Positions 52,122-61,326 of a DNA stretch of 64,000 nt are shown in pieces. A program made the translations under genes and the position numbers. The DNA lies in assembly GCF_015595035.1 (NCBI RefSeq), contig NZ_JADNRN010000003.1, positions 620,001 to 684,000 on the forward strand. The letters run 5' to 3'. A model generated the notes under the pieces. That model did no database searches and was not told the origin of the DNA. It was given only the letters and a program-made list of their open reading frames with translations. Every line of letters starts with the position of its first letter. The stretch's first letter is position 1. This DNA is from Marinibium conchae (GTDB lineage: Bacteria; Pseudomonadota; Gammaproteobacteria; Enterobacterales; Alteromonadaceae).

Positions 52122-52346
52122 TTAAGATCTCTTAAATTCAGTGAGGGCATAAAAACCGACACGCCAATGAATGAAATAAGAACTACCACCCATTATAAAC
52201 GCCATTATTAGAAAAAACTTAACTGTGAAAACATAAGGCCATGACATTAAAAAATACAAGGTAATCGAGGCACCAAGCATCGCGGCCACATAATAAAACG
52301 GGTACAAAAACAAGTATTGTAATAAAAGCTTGGTTTCAGTCTTCAT
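52122..52346 (-). CDS. three-helix membrane cassette protein
   Basis: 74 residues from ATG 52346 (MKTETKLLLQYLFLYPFYYV). Segments around YVAAMLGASITLYFL and FTVKFFLIMAFIMGG. ATG overlaps leader TGA. Not recognised. Confidence 0.6.
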   Translation of the reverse strand: MKTETKLLLQYLFLYPFYYVAAMLGASITLYFLMSWPYVFTVKFFLIMAFIMGGSSYFIHWRVGFYALTEFKRS

Positions 52347-52568
52347 GGCATATAACACCCTACATAACGGGCAGATTTATGTGCGGACGCTTTGAGCGAA
52401 GCGAAGGCCGTACGTAAATTTGTCCCAGCGACCGTAGGGAGTGCGTTGATGTATTTGTTAGCACACGTTGATGCCACTCGATGTAGATAAGACAAAACAC
52501 ACTCCTTTGCGATGTTTGAATTTTTGTTTTGATGCTGAAAAGATACGCGATTTACTGTGAAACAACAA
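52343..52568 (-). promoter_or_regulatory. expression relay in module B, leader ORF ending at ATGA
   Basis: TTGTTG at 52563-52568, 17-bp spacer, TATCTT at 52540-52545, AAAGGAG, then TTG 52495 opens a 50-codon frame; TGA at 52343-52345 overlaps the ATG at 52346. Confidence 0.5.
52350..52463 (-). repeat. attC site, class I (114 bp), with modules B and C
   Basis: R' ATATAAC, R'' GTTAGCA. Module B 52464-52663. Confidence 0.92.
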
Positions 52569-52663
52569 CTGATGTTGACCAGCGGGAATCAAACATTATG
52601 CGCTCGCGAACTCGAAAATAAGTTTCTGACAGAAAGATGAGAGTACCTCTTGAAAGAACGAGC

Positions 52664-52950
52664 TTGCGCCAATGCGTCGCGACGGACTTCATTGCTTGAC
52701 GGCGCGAATAAACAACTGATGCTCGCGAATATGAAACACAAGGTCTGACAAACTACGCAAGTAACAAGGAAAAAGCAGGAGCTTGTGAATAAGCTAATGA
52801 GACAACGACCAAACAAAAGTACGCTCGCGACCCTAGAATCAAAATACTAACGAAGAAAGACGAACAGACATTTGGGTCTGTTGCATTCAACTTGCACTAG
52901 TGATTTTGACTTGTTTTGAATTTAACTGAAATCCAGTTTGCTTTTTAGCA
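52664..52950 (-). repeat. module C, copy 2 (ORF-less cassette body)
   Basis: Very similar to 45908-46194. A 75-codon frame shared by both copies (52589-52816) has mostly amino-acid-changing differences, so I do not call it a gene. Confidence 0.75.
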
Positions 52951-53064
52951 CGCTAACACCCCGCATAACGGGCAAGTTTAAGTGTGGACGCTTTGAGCGA
53001 AGCGAAGGCCGCACTTAAAGTTGTCCCAGCGACCGAAGGGAGTGTGTTTATGCGATTGTTATGT
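52951..53064 (-). repeat. attC site, class I (114 bp), with module A
   Basis: R' CGCTAAC, R'' GTTATGT. Module A at 53065-53253. Confidence 0.92.
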
Positions 53065-53281
53065 TGTTTCGGTTTAATGCGATTTTGATAAAACATTCCA
53101 TGTCTCCTTGCGATAACCATTTAGGTAAAACAATACTCGTTTGAATCTGATACATCAACTGATGGTTTCTAGCGTGGACCAAACATTATGCGCTCGCGAA
53201 CCCGAAATAAAGTCTCTGACAGAAATACGAGGGTGACTCTTGAGAGAACGAGCAATTAATTAGCTAAACAGTGCGTTGAAA

Positions 53282-53641
53282 TTATAAATTCCAACTGGTT
53301 AACACTAAGTTAAAGATAGCCAAACAAGTAGCCAGTGACACAACCCCTGCCGATTGTTTGTTATGTCCTATAGTTTTAAATCGCTTTATTTCAATTAGTG
53401 AAGCAATCGCAATAAAAAACATAGCCACACCAATAAGAATAAAAGTCACCGTTTGATTATTCTGATAAAAAGGAATTGGCACTAACATTGGTTCTGTTGA
53501 GTTTTCTGCAAAAGGCTTGAAAAAAGGCCTAATAATATCAGTTAATATTCTACCGCCATTATTTTGCCGATATGAATAATCACCAAAGAGCGTAAAAAAG
53601 AGCCCCGCAAGCAATAAAACAAGACTTAAAACCTTACTCAT
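53282..53641 (-). CDS. three-helix membrane cassette protein, copy 1
   Basis: 119 residues from ATG 53641 (MSKVLSLVLLLAGLFFTLFG); the ATG lies inside the R' box. Other membrane segments near VTFILIGVAMFFIAIASLI and GVVSLATCLAIFNLVL. A paralogue is at 63283-63642. Not recognised. Confidence 0.7.
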   Translation of the reverse strand: MSKVLSLVLLLAGLFFTLFGDYSYRQNNGGRILTDIIRPFFKPFAENSTEPMLVPIPFYQNNQTVTFILIGVAMFFIAIASLIEIKRFKTIGHNKQSAGVVSLATCLAIFNLVLTSWNL

Positions 53642-53721
53642 AACACCCCGCATAACGGGCATGAAAACCGCAGGTTTTTATGTCCTGCGCGAGCGTAGCG
53701 AGGTTAATGCGATTGTTAGGT
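53638..53721 (-). repeat. attC site, class II (84 bp), with diverged module A
   Basis: R' TCATAAC, R'' GTTAGGT. Module at 53722-53881 is shorter (160 bp) and diverged at its end. Confidence 0.88.
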
Positions 53722-53972
53722 TGCCAAATGTTTTTGCGGTGTTGATAAAACAATCCATGTCTCCTTGCGTTAACCATATAGGTAAAACAATACTCGTTTG
53801 AACTCAAAACAACAACTAATGCTCGCTAACCCGAAAACAGTCTGATTAAAACTGATGGTAGCGACCCTTGAAAGAAAGAGCATACAACAAACACAGACAA
53901 CGCATTGATAATGTTTATAGGGTTAAAAACTGATACTGTAATAACTAGTTTAAAGGATTGAAGCGAAAAAAT

Positions 53973-54338
53973 ATGGATAAAAATTTACCAAAAACACTAT
54001 TTGATGCTCTTGCGTTGTACTCACTCCCATTGGAAAGGGTATTTCATTTAGCTCTTGAAACAATAAAAACTGACGAGAGTATTTCCGATAAATACAGGGA
54101 CGAGCTGCTGACTTCAGTTAAGGCTGTTTTATTTAATAGCCTAGAAATTCATACATACATTCAATCAAAAGACTCCACTCTCGATTTTAGCAAAGACGGC
54201 AAAATTGAGTATGAAGCCATTAGAGATGAATTTAGAAGTAAGTTTCCAAGTGACGAAGACAGAGAAGTAAATTTACATCTTTTTATAGAAGAAGAGTCAG
54301 AAAGAAGAATGGAGGTGGATAAAAAACCGTCCGCCTAA
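53973..54338 (+). CDS. hypothetical cassette protein in reverse orientation
   Basis: 121 residues from ATG 53973 (MDKNLPKTLFDALALYSLPL); TTG 53958 is an alternative. Helical, acidic (ESISDKYRDELLTSVK, PSDEDREVNLHLFIEEESER). Runs against the array, like the ParD/RelE pair, and so needs its own promoter. Not recognised. Confidence 0.65.
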   Translation: MDKNLPKTLFDALALYSLPLERVFHLALETIKTDESISDKYRDELLTSVKAVLFNSLEIHTYIQSKDSTLDFSKDGKIEYEAIRDEFRSKFPSDEDREVNLHLFIEEESERRMEVDKKPSA

Positions 54339-54425
54339 CACCCCGCATAACCGGAGACATTGCGTGCAACCGCACGTAATGGCTTCCGAGCGAACGCAGT
54401 GAGTGCGTTGATGCGATTGTTAGGT
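54333..54425 (-). repeat. attC site, class III (93 bp), with module A
   Basis: R' GCCTAAC, R'' GTTAGGT; centre CCGGAGACATTGCGTGC and GCACGTAATGGCTTCCG. Module A at 54426-54614. Confidence 0.9.
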
Positions 54426-54631
54426 TGCCAAATGTTTTTGCGGTGTTGATAAAACAATCCATGTCTCCTTGCGTTAACCATTTAGGTAAAACAATACTCG
54501 TTTTACGGTGAGACAACAACTGATGATTAGTAGCGTGGACCAAACATTATGCGCTCGCGAACCCGAAATAAAGTTTCTGACAGAAAGATGAGAGCGCCTC
54601 TTGAAAGAACGAGCTTTAAACATGATTTAAG

Positions 54632-54934
54632 TTAACTCTGATTTGCTTTTAATATCCGTAATATCAAATATCCAAAAAATGAATGCACAGAAATCCACGT
54701 TAGAATAATAATAAACCAACCCAATGAATTAATCGGAGCTATAAAATGATTTTCGGTTACAACACCAAAAACAGCTAACCCAAAATCTGATGCGATTTGT
54801 AACACGAAAAATATGGAGTAATAAGCAATGGTTGCTGTTGCTTTATTTTCAACTACAAACGTAGGCACTGTAGCGAGAACAAAATGAACTACCATTAAAC
54901 TCGCAATAATTTTGAGATAGGAAATCACGAACAC
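54632..54934 (-). CDS. membrane cassette protein
   Basis: About 100 residues; start uncertain between GTG 54934 and a GTG in the R' box (54946). Three membrane segments (IIASLMVVHFVLATVPTFVV, SIFFVLQIASDFGLAVFGVV, LGWFIIILTWISVHSFFGYL). Not recognised. Confidence 0.6.
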   Translation of the reverse strand: MFVISYLKIIASLMVVHFVLATVPTFVVENKATATIAYYSIFFVLQIASDFGLAVFGVVTENHFIAPINSLGWFIIILTWISVHSFFGYLILRILKANQS

Positions 54935-54937
54935 AAG

Positions 54938-55051
54938 ACCTAACACCCCGCATAACGGGCAGGTTTAAGTGCGGACGCTTTGAGCGAAGCGAAAGCCGCA
55001 CTTAAACTTGTCCCAGCGACCGAAGGGAGTGCGTTTATGCGATTGTTAGCA
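54938..55051 (-). repeat. attC site, class I (114 bp), with module A
   Basis: R' ACCTAAC, R'' GTTAGCA. Module A 55052-55240; a second R''-like GTTAGCT at 55258-55264. Confidence 0.92.
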
Positions 55052-55258
55052 CCGGTTGATTTAACTCGATTTTGATTAAACATTTAATTCCTCCTTGCGT
55101 TAACCATTTGGTTAAAACAATACTCGCTTTAGGCTGAGACAACAACTGATGGTTGGCAGCGGGAATCAAACATTATGCGCTCGCGAACCCGAAAATAGGC
55201 TTCTGACAGGAAGATGAGAGGGACTCTTGAAAGAACGAGCTAGCGCCATAGTGGTTTG

Positions 55259-55669
55259 TTAGCTATATTGCTGTTTAAACAACCATTCGTTTGCTGCTAA
55301 AATAATATCTTGACGAAACTTTTCCATAAATTTATCAAGAGGAATATCTTCAATGTACCCCTCCTCTATTGGTGGATCAATAGATACTAATCTCCACTCA
55401 GTGCTATCAGAGATATCATCTAGATTATGATAGATTGATACTAAAGAAGATAATTTGTGGCTACCACCAACGCTAATTTCACTTCGAGAATCTTCGTTAT
55501 ATGGCATAAGCACTTCTTCTACGAGCACTTTAAGACCTTCAATAGGTCCGATATTTTCAGACGCAATGTGTTTGACCAATAATTCAATTGTTTGTTTTGA
55601 TACTAACTCGTAAGACTCTGAGTCATGAGCCGTATTTATAAAAACTTCCAACGATTCTTTGAGGTTCAT
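55259..55669 (-). CDS. hypothetical cassette protein
   Basis: 136 residues from ATG 55669 (MNLKESLEVFINTAHDSESY). Soluble, helical, acidic. Resembles small immunity-type proteins in size and charge only. No SD; leader stop 8 bp upstream. Confidence 0.6.
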   Translation of the reverse strand: MNLKESLEVFINTAHDSESYELVSKQTIELLVKHIASENIGPIEGLKVLVEEVLMPYNEDSRSEISVGGSHKLSSLVSIYHNLDDISDSTEWRLVSIDPPIEEGYIEDIPLDKFMEKFRQDIILAANEWLFKQQYS

Positions 55670-55675
55670 GACGAT

Positions 55676-55789
55676 AGCTAACACCCCGCATAACGGGCAG
55701 GTTTAAGTGAGGCTGCTTTGAGCGATGCGAAAGCCGCACTTAAAGTTGTCCCAGCGACCGAAGGGAGTGCGTTTATGCGTTTGTTATGT
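55676..55789 (-). repeat. attC site, class I (114 bp), with module A
   Basis: R' AGCTAAC, R'' GTTATGT. Module A 55790-55978. Confidence 0.92.
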
Positions 55790-55990
55790 TGCTTAATGTT
55801 TGTGAGGTTTTGATAAAACAATCCATGTTTCCTTGCGTTAACCATTTAAGTAAAACAATACTCGTTTTGCGCTGATACAACAACTGATGTTGACCAGCGA
55901 AGACCAAACAACGAATGCTCGCGAACCCGAAAATAACTCATTAAAAACAGATGAAAGTGACTCTTGAGAGGACGAGCAACCAAATACGTT

Positions 55991-56314
55991 TCACTTTCGA
56001 TTTCTGTAACTAGTAATATTTTCATTTACATTGCCATTTTGAAGTCGAGTTGCAACTTCCATTTTACGCACCCTTATTGCCTCCTTATAAACGCGATAAT
56101 CGTCTCGGTATTGTTTGCTTTCCTTGTCGTATAAAACCAGTATCAGAAAGTGATGCAACAGATAGGCAGATACAATAGGAGTAATAGACAGCCAAAATGG
56201 TTCTCTTGGTAAGTATTTCAACATCAATATTAATGGCGTAAGCCAAAGAAAAAATATAATTATCGATCTCAAAGTATAATTTTTTGGCCGCACTGGTTTC
56301 GTTAACTTACACAT
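55991..56314 (-). CDS. membrane cassette protein
   Basis: 107 residues from ATG 56314, which lies in the R' box. Two membrane segments (IIIFFLWLTPLILMLKYL, LSITPIVSAYLLHHFLILVL), then a basic tail. Not recognised. Confidence 0.6.
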   Translation of the reverse strand: MCKLTKPVRPKNYTLRSIIIFFLWLTPLILMLKYLPREPFWLSITPIVSAYLLHHFLILVLYDKESKQYRDDYRVYKEAIRVRKMEVATRLQNGNVNENITSYRNRK

Positions 56315-56424
56315 AACACCCCGCATAACGGGCAGGTTTAAGCGCGGACGCTTTGAGCGAAGCGAAGGCCGCACTTAAAGTTGTCCCAGCGACCGAAGGG
56401 AGTGCGTTTATGCGATTGTTATGT
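56311..56424 (-). repeat. attC site, class I (114 bp), with module A
   Basis: R' ACATAAC, R'' GTTATGT. Module A 56425-56613; second R''-like GTTAGGT at 56631-56637. Confidence 0.92.
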
Positions 56425-56631
56425 TGCCCGATGTTTTTGCGGTTTTGATTAAACAATCCATGTCTCCTTGCGTTAACCATTTAGGTAAAACAATACTCGT
56501 TTTAGGCTGAGACAACAACTGATGGTTAGTAGCGTGAATCAAACATTATGCGCTCGCGAACCCGAAAATAAGTTTCTGACAGGAAGATGAGAGGGAATCT
56601 TGAAAGAACGAGCTAGCGCCATAGTCGTTTG

Positions 56632-56976
56632 TTAGGTGCCGTTTCCTACAATCTTCCCTGTAACCCCAATGGGGCTTGAAATAGTACAAAAATAGAATTC
56701 AACTTTCCTTTGGGATAATACAAACGAGTGTTTTTCAAATGAGGCATAACTCAAACAATCTAGCCATGTGTTTTTTAACCTATCTGCCATCTCTTTTTCA
56801 CTAATATCATGGGCAAATTTGAAACTAGCAACTAATAAATTTTCCTCGTCGTCAGTACTTCTGACGGATACATTTGAGACACCTTCAAGCTCTTCAAGGT
56901 AATACTCCAAATCGAATAAAAAACCTAGAAGGTTGTCACCTTCACTCTTCCCGTTTTTAAGAAATTCTTTATACAT
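56632..56976 (-). CDS. hypothetical cassette protein
   Basis: 114 residues from ATG 56976 (MYKEFLKNGKSEGDNLLGFL). Soluble; stop is within the second R''-like box. Not recognised. Confidence 0.6.
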   Translation of the reverse strand: MYKEFLKNGKSEGDNLLGFLFDLEYYLEELEGVSNVSVRSTDDEENLLVASFKFAHDISEKEMADRLKNTWLDCLSYASFEKHSFVLSQRKVEFYFCTISSPIGVTGKIVGNGT

Positions 56977-56985
56977 CCGCGAGCT

Positions 56986-57099
56986 ACCTAACACCCCGCA
57001 TAACGGGCAAATTTATGGGCGGACGCTTTGAGCAAAGCGAAGGCCGCACTTAAATTTGTCCCAGCGACCAAAGGGAGTGCGTTTATGCGATTGTTAGGT
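56986..57099 (-). repeat. attC site, class I (114 bp), with module A
   Basis: R' ACCTAAC, R'' GTTAGGT. Module A 57100-57288. Confidence 0.92.
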
Positions 57100-57292
57100 T
57101 GCCAGATGTATTTGCGGTTTTGATAAAACAATGCGTGTCTCCTTGCGTTAACCATTTCGGTAAAACAATACTCGTTTTAGGCTGATACAACAACTGACGG
57201 TTAGTAGCGTTGACCAAACATTATGCGCTCGCGAACACGAAAATAAGTCTCTAACAGGAAGATGAGAGCACCTCTTGAAAGAACGAGCTTCA

Positions 57293-57676
57293 CTACCAGT
57301 GTCCTTTTACATATATTATTGAGCCGTCTAGCTTACTTATATAGTTATAATTACCTGACTTATACTCAATGTTTTTTAACTCATAAACCTGCCCATTACT
57401 TGTTTTAATTAGCAAGCTAAAAGTACCTCTACTTTGCGAAACAAAAAACTCAAGCGTATTTCCCTTTTCAAGGATCGGGGGAGTAAAAGTTAATTTGGTG
57501 TCGTCAAAATTTAATACTATTTCTTCTATTGGCTTTTCAAAGCCATTGAATACCAAACGAAAACTTGGATCGTTATAATCAACGAGCCAGTGAAACAAAA
57601 ATACCAAGATAAGAACGAAAACACCGCCACTTAGAAACGAACCACGCTTGATAGTTGAAAGGTTGGATTCGACCAA
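57293..57676 (-). CDS. membrane-anchored cassette protein
   Basis: 127 residues from TTG 57676. Anchor GSFLSGGVFVLILVFLFHW, then a beta-rich domain (VFNGFEKPIEEIVLNFDDTK). Leader stop in R' lies 3 bp before the start. Not recognised. Confidence 0.6.
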   Translation of the reverse strand: MVESNLSTIKRGSFLSGGVFVLILVFLFHWLVDYNDPSFRLVFNGFEKPIEEIVLNFDDTKLTFTPPILEKGNTLEFFVSQSRGTFSLLIKTSNGQVYELKNIEYKSGNYNYISKLDGSIIYVKGHW

Positions 57677-57677
57677 A

Positions 57678-57791
57678 ACCTAACACCCCGCATAACGGGC
57701 AAGTTTAAGTTCGGGCGCTTTGAGCGAAGCGAAGGCCGCACTTAAAGTTGTCCCAGCGACCGTAGGGAGTGTGTTGATGCGATTGTTATGC
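57678..57791 (-). repeat. attC site, class I (114 bp), with module A
   Basis: R' ACCTAAC, R'' GTTATGC. Module A 57792-57980; a decayed second R'' (GATTGCTATC) next to the gene. Confidence 0.92.
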
Positions 57792-57998
57792 TGTTTCGGT
57801 TTGCTGAGGTTTTGATAAAACATTCCATGTCTCCTTGCGATATCCATTTAGGTAAAACAATACTCGTTTTGCGCTGAGACAACAACATATGGTTATTAGC
57901 GTGGACCAAACATTATGCGCTCGCGAACCCGAAAATAAGTTTCTGACAGAAAGATGAGAGTGACTCTTGAAAGAAAGAGCTTACGCCATAGTCGATTG

Positions 57999-58409
57999 CT
58001 ATCCATCGTTTTCTTGCGCCCTCTCTTCTCGGTAGGTATCAAGTGCGTACATGAGAAGGATAACAAAGCATGCTCCGATGGTTTGATATTTATTACTGAT
58101 GTAGCTTTGATATATCTGAACACCAGCAAACAGCACAAAGCAAAAACTTGCCAACTTTTCACTAGTATTTAATAAAGCAAGATTGTGTTTCGATAGTGTC
58201 TCTTTAAATGCTGAATAAGCGCCTTTTACTTTAAGTGAAACAACCTTTATCAATAAGGCCAGAAAGGCAACTCCGACTAATAAAGAAGCAGTCGCAATAG
58301 AAAAAGCGATATGCGAAAGAGCATAAACCATTAATAACAGCACCAAAACTATTACTGCAATAGAGAAACAAGCTTTTATGAATTCATTTCTAGTCACCCA
58401 AAACTCCAA
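57999..58409 (-). CDS. four-helix membrane cassette protein
   Basis: 136 residues from TTG 58409. Segments SIAVIVLVLLLMVYALSHIA, ATASLLVGVAFLALLIKVV, KLASFCFVLFAGVQIY and TIGACFVILLMYAL. Leader TGA is 3 bp upstream. Not recognised. Confidence 0.6.
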   Translation of the reverse strand: MEFWVTRNEFIKACFSIAVIVLVLLLMVYALSHIAFSIATASLLVGVAFLALLIKVVSLKVKGAYSAFKETLSKHNLALLNTSEKLASFCFVLFAGVQIYQSYISNKYQTIGACFVILLMYALDTYREERAQENDG

Positions 58410-58416
58410 AAATCAA

Positions 58417-58530
58417 ACATAACACCCCGCATAACGGGCAGGTTTATGGGCGGACGCTTTGAGCGAAGCGAAGGCCGCACTTAAAGTTGTCCCAGCGACC
58501 GTAGGGAGTGCGTTTATGCGATTGTTATGT
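58417..58530 (-). repeat. attC site, class I (114 bp), with module A
   Basis: R' ACATAAC, R'' GTTATGT. Module A 58531-58719. Confidence 0.92.
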
Positions 58531-58740
58531 TGCCTCAGTATATTGCAGTGTTGATTAAACATTCCATGTTTCCTTGCGATAACCATTTAGATAAAACAAT
58601 ACTCGTTTTAGGCTGAGACAACAACTTATGGTTAGTAGCGTAGACCAAACATTATGCGCTCGCGAACACGAAATTGAGTTTCTGACAGAAAGATGGGAGT
58701 GACTCTTGAAAGAACGAGCACTCGCACACTTTAATTATCT

Positions 58741-59076
58741 CTATTTTTCCATTTTATAGTCTAACTGGACCTCTAGCCCTACTTGCTCTACAGCGATATC
58801 ATCTACTATCTTAGGCCTATACTTCCATTTGGATAATGAGCATATCGCAGTTTTATCAAAAATTATCTCAGGATCTGATGATAATACTTTTATATTTACA
58901 GGTCTCCCCTGAACGCTTATATCAAACTTTAACCGAACGGAGCCCTCCAGTTTTTTTTGAGCAGCTATTGTGGGATAACTGCTATCACATGTCTCTGGTT
59001 CTAAGGAAAATGCTTGAGCAGAACCCGTTATAAATAATGAGGTGCATAAAGAGAAAGTCACAATAATTTTATTCAC
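58741..59076 (-). CDS. exported TonB C-terminal domain protein
   Basis: 111 residues from GTG 59076, which overlaps the R' box. Signal peptide TFSLCTSLFITGSAQA, then a TonB-C domain (IAAQKKLEGSVRLKFDISVQ, VLSSDPEIIFDKTAICSLSK, KWKYRP). The leader frame from 59220 is in phase with no stop between, so a fused 159-residue product is also possible. Confidence 0.75.
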   Translation of the reverse strand: MNKIIVTFSLCTSLFITGSAQAFSLEPETCDSSYPTIAAQKKLEGSVRLKFDISVQGRPVNIKVLSSDPEIIFDKTAICSLSKWKYRPKIVDDIAVEQVGLEVQLDYKMEK

Positions 59077-59188
59077 ATAACACCCCGCATAACGGGCAGG
59101 TTTAAGGGCGGACGCTTTGAGCGAAGCGAAGGCCGTGCTTAAAGTTGTCCCAGCGACCGAAGGGAGTGCGTTGATGCGTTTGTTAGAT
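59075..59188 (-). repeat. attC site, class I (114 bp), with modules B and C
   Basis: R' ACATAAC, R'' GTTAGAT. Module B 59189-59387 with candidate -35 TTGTTG (59287-59292), 17-bp spacer and TATCTT (59264-59269). Leader TTG at 59220 reads into the TonB-C gene. Confidence 0.92.
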
Positions 59189-59387
59189 TGTTGACTATTA
59201 CTGCTATGTTGATAAGACAATACACACTCCGTTGCGATGCTTGAATTTTGCTTTGATGTGTAAAAGATACGCGATTTACTTTGAAACAACAACTGCAGTA
59301 TGACAGCGGGAATCAGACATTATGCGCTCGCGAACCCGAAATAAAGTGTCTTACAGAAAGATGAGAGTAACTCTTGAAAGAACGAGC

Positions 59388-59661
59388 TTGCGCTAATGTG
59401 TCGCGACGGACTTAGATATTTGATAGCGAAGACTAGACAAGTCATGCCCGCGAACATGGAACACAGTTTCTAATTGAAGATGGCATAACAAGGAAAAACG
59501 TAGAGCTTTAGCAAATGTCGATGAGGCAATGAATAAACAAATGTACGCCCGCGACCCTAGAACCAAAATACTAACGAAGAAAGACGAAGAAAAACTTGGC
59601 TCTGTTACATTAAATGCAGACTAGTTACACTGTTATTTGTTTTAAAGGTGTGCTTTTTGCA
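59388..59661 (-). repeat. module C, copy 3 (ORF-less cassette body)
   Basis: Diverged relative of 45908-46194 with substitutions throughout; retains the ATACTAACGAAGAAAGACGA segment. No ORF. Confidence 0.7.
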
Positions 59662-59775
59662 CCCTAACACCCCGCATAACGGGCAGGTTTATGGGCGGAC
59701 GCTTTGAGCGAAGCGAAGGCCGCACTTAAAGTTGTCCCAGCGACCGAAGGGAGTGCGTTTATGCGATTGTTATGT
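59662..59775 (-). repeat. attC site, class I (114 bp), with module A
   Basis: R' CCCTAAC, R'' GTTATGT. Module A 59776-59964. Confidence 0.92.
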
Positions 59776-59964
59776 TGCTTCGGTTTATTGCGATTTTGAT
59801 AAAACAATCTATGTCTCCTTGCGTTAACCATTTAAGTAAAACAATACTCGTTTTAAGTTTAGACGACAACTGATGTTGACTAGCGAAGACCAAACAGCAA
59901 ATGCTCGCGAACCCGAAAATTAGTTTCTGACAGAAAGTTGAGAGTACCTCTTGAAAGAACGAGG

Positions 59965-60276
59965 TTATACCTCTACTTTATACTTCCGTTTTAGTAACTC
60001 ATTGACAGCGTTTTTCTTTGCTAATTGCAAAGGGTAAAACACCTTTAAACTAAAAAGGATTACTATCAATAGCACTGCTAGAAGCTTACTTAGGAACCAA
60101 AAAGACAAACCAATTGCGACGAAAAATAAAATTTGCTCGACAAAGCCAAGCAATAAACCCTCTAGCCGTTTTATCCGATAGGTAGCACCGCAATTTTTGC
60201 ATTTGACTGGCAATTCAAAAATCAAGGACCATTTATCTAGTTTGCTAATTTTAACATTGCAGATTTGACAGTTCAT
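59965..60276 (-). CDS. zinc-ribbon membrane cassette protein
   Basis: 103 residues from ATG 60276 (MNCQICNVKISKLDKW), second pair CKNC, then two membrane segments (FVEQILFFVAIGLSFWFL, LLAVLLIVILFSLKVF). Similar layout to 40383-40658. ATG overlaps leader TGA. Confidence 0.65.
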   Translation of the reverse strand: MNCQICNVKISKLDKWSLIFELPVKCKNCGATYRIKRLEGLLLGFVEQILFFVAIGLSFWFLSKLLAVLLIVILFSLKVFYPLQLAKKNAVNELLKRKYKVEV

Positions 60277-60487
60277 ACGCCATAACACCCCGCATAACGG
60301 GCAGGTTTAAGTTTGGCTGCTTTGAGCGAAGCGAATGCCGTACTTAAAGTTGTCCCAGCGACCGGAGGGAGTGCGTTGATGCGATTGTTAGCACAGGTTG
60401 ATTTAACTCGATTTTGATAAAACATTTAGTGCTTCCTTGCGTTAACCATTTAGGTAAAACAATACTAGTTTGACGTTGATACTGCAA
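60273..60487 (-). promoter_or_regulatory. expression relay, leader ORF ending at ATGA
   Basis: TTGCAG at 60482-60487, 17-bp spacer, TATTGT at 60459-60464. AAGGAAG, then ATG 60425 opens a 50-codon frame; TGA at 60273-60275 overlaps the ATG at 60276. Confidence 0.5.
60280..60393 (-). repeat. attC site, class I (114 bp), with module A
   Basis: R' CCATAAC, R'' GTTAGCA. Module A 60394-60582. Confidence 0.92.
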
Positions 60488-60582
60488 TCGGTGGTCGGCA
60501 GCGGGAATCAGACATTATGCGCTCGCGAACTCGAAAATGAGTTTCTGACAGAAAGATGGAAGTTCCTCTTGAAAGAACGAGC

Positions 60583-60999
60583 TTACTCCTTTCTTAAACG
60601 CTTAATTGCCCATTTGCCATAGTTTACTACAAAGTCCTTAGCTTCTGAGAGTGTTTCAGGGTATGGGATACTGTCATAACTTCCAGGAACCACTCTAATT
60701 TTCTGAAAAAGGAAGCCGTGGCTGACCAAATATTTTATCTTTTTCCATTGCATAGAATCACTTTTTTTAGGTGGCTTAAAGTTTCTACCTAAATTGAATG
60801 AGTCCTCTTTACAAATAGGGCAGCTAATAACATCAGGGTAATCGCAAGGCGGCCTGTTAAAGTGTCGCATATTACTTGTTTTACAATTAAAACAGACAAA
60901 CGACATAGAGTATTCTGGCCCTTCAGGTTTTTTTGTCTTTTCAGGAATTTTCCTAGTGCCTGTCTGCCTTCGGATTTCCATTCTCACTTGCTTATCCAT
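60583..60999 (-). CDS. zinc-ribbon cassette protein
   Basis: 138 residues. Basic N-terminus, then FVCFNCKTSNMRHFNRPPCD and ISCPICKEDSFNLG, two CxxC pairs of a zinc ribbon, then a basic helix. Possibly nucleic-acid binding. Leader stop 6 bp upstream. Confidence 0.65.
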   Translation of the reverse strand: MDKQVRMEIRRQTGTRKIPEKTKKPEGPEYSMSFVCFNCKTSNMRHFNRPPCDYPDVISCPICKEDSFNLGRNFKPPKKSDSMQWKKIKYLVSHGFLFQKIRVVPGSYDSIPYPETLSEAKDFVVNYGKWAIKRLRKE

Positions 61000-61003
61000 A
61001 AAT

Positions 61004-61117
61004 TGCTAACACCCTACATAACGGGCAAATTTATGTGCGGCTGCTTTGAGCGAAGCGAAGGCCGTACGTAAATTTGTCCCAGCGACCGAAGGGAGTGCGT
61101 TGATGTATTTGTTAGCA
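61004..61117 (-). repeat. attC site, class I (114 bp), with module A
   Basis: R' TGCTAAC, R'' GTTAGCA. Module A 61118-61306. Confidence 0.92.
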
Positions 61118-61326
61118 CCGGTTGATTTTACTCGATTTTGATTAAACATTGAAAGCCTCCTTGCGATAACCATCTAGGTAAAACAATACTCGTTTGACGC
61201 TAATACTGCAATCGGTGTTTGGCAGCGGGGAACAAACATTATGCGCTCGCGAACCCGAAATAAAGTTTCTGACAGAAAGATGAGGGTGACTCTTGAAAGA
61301 ACGAGCTTTGCAAAATCATGCGTTAT

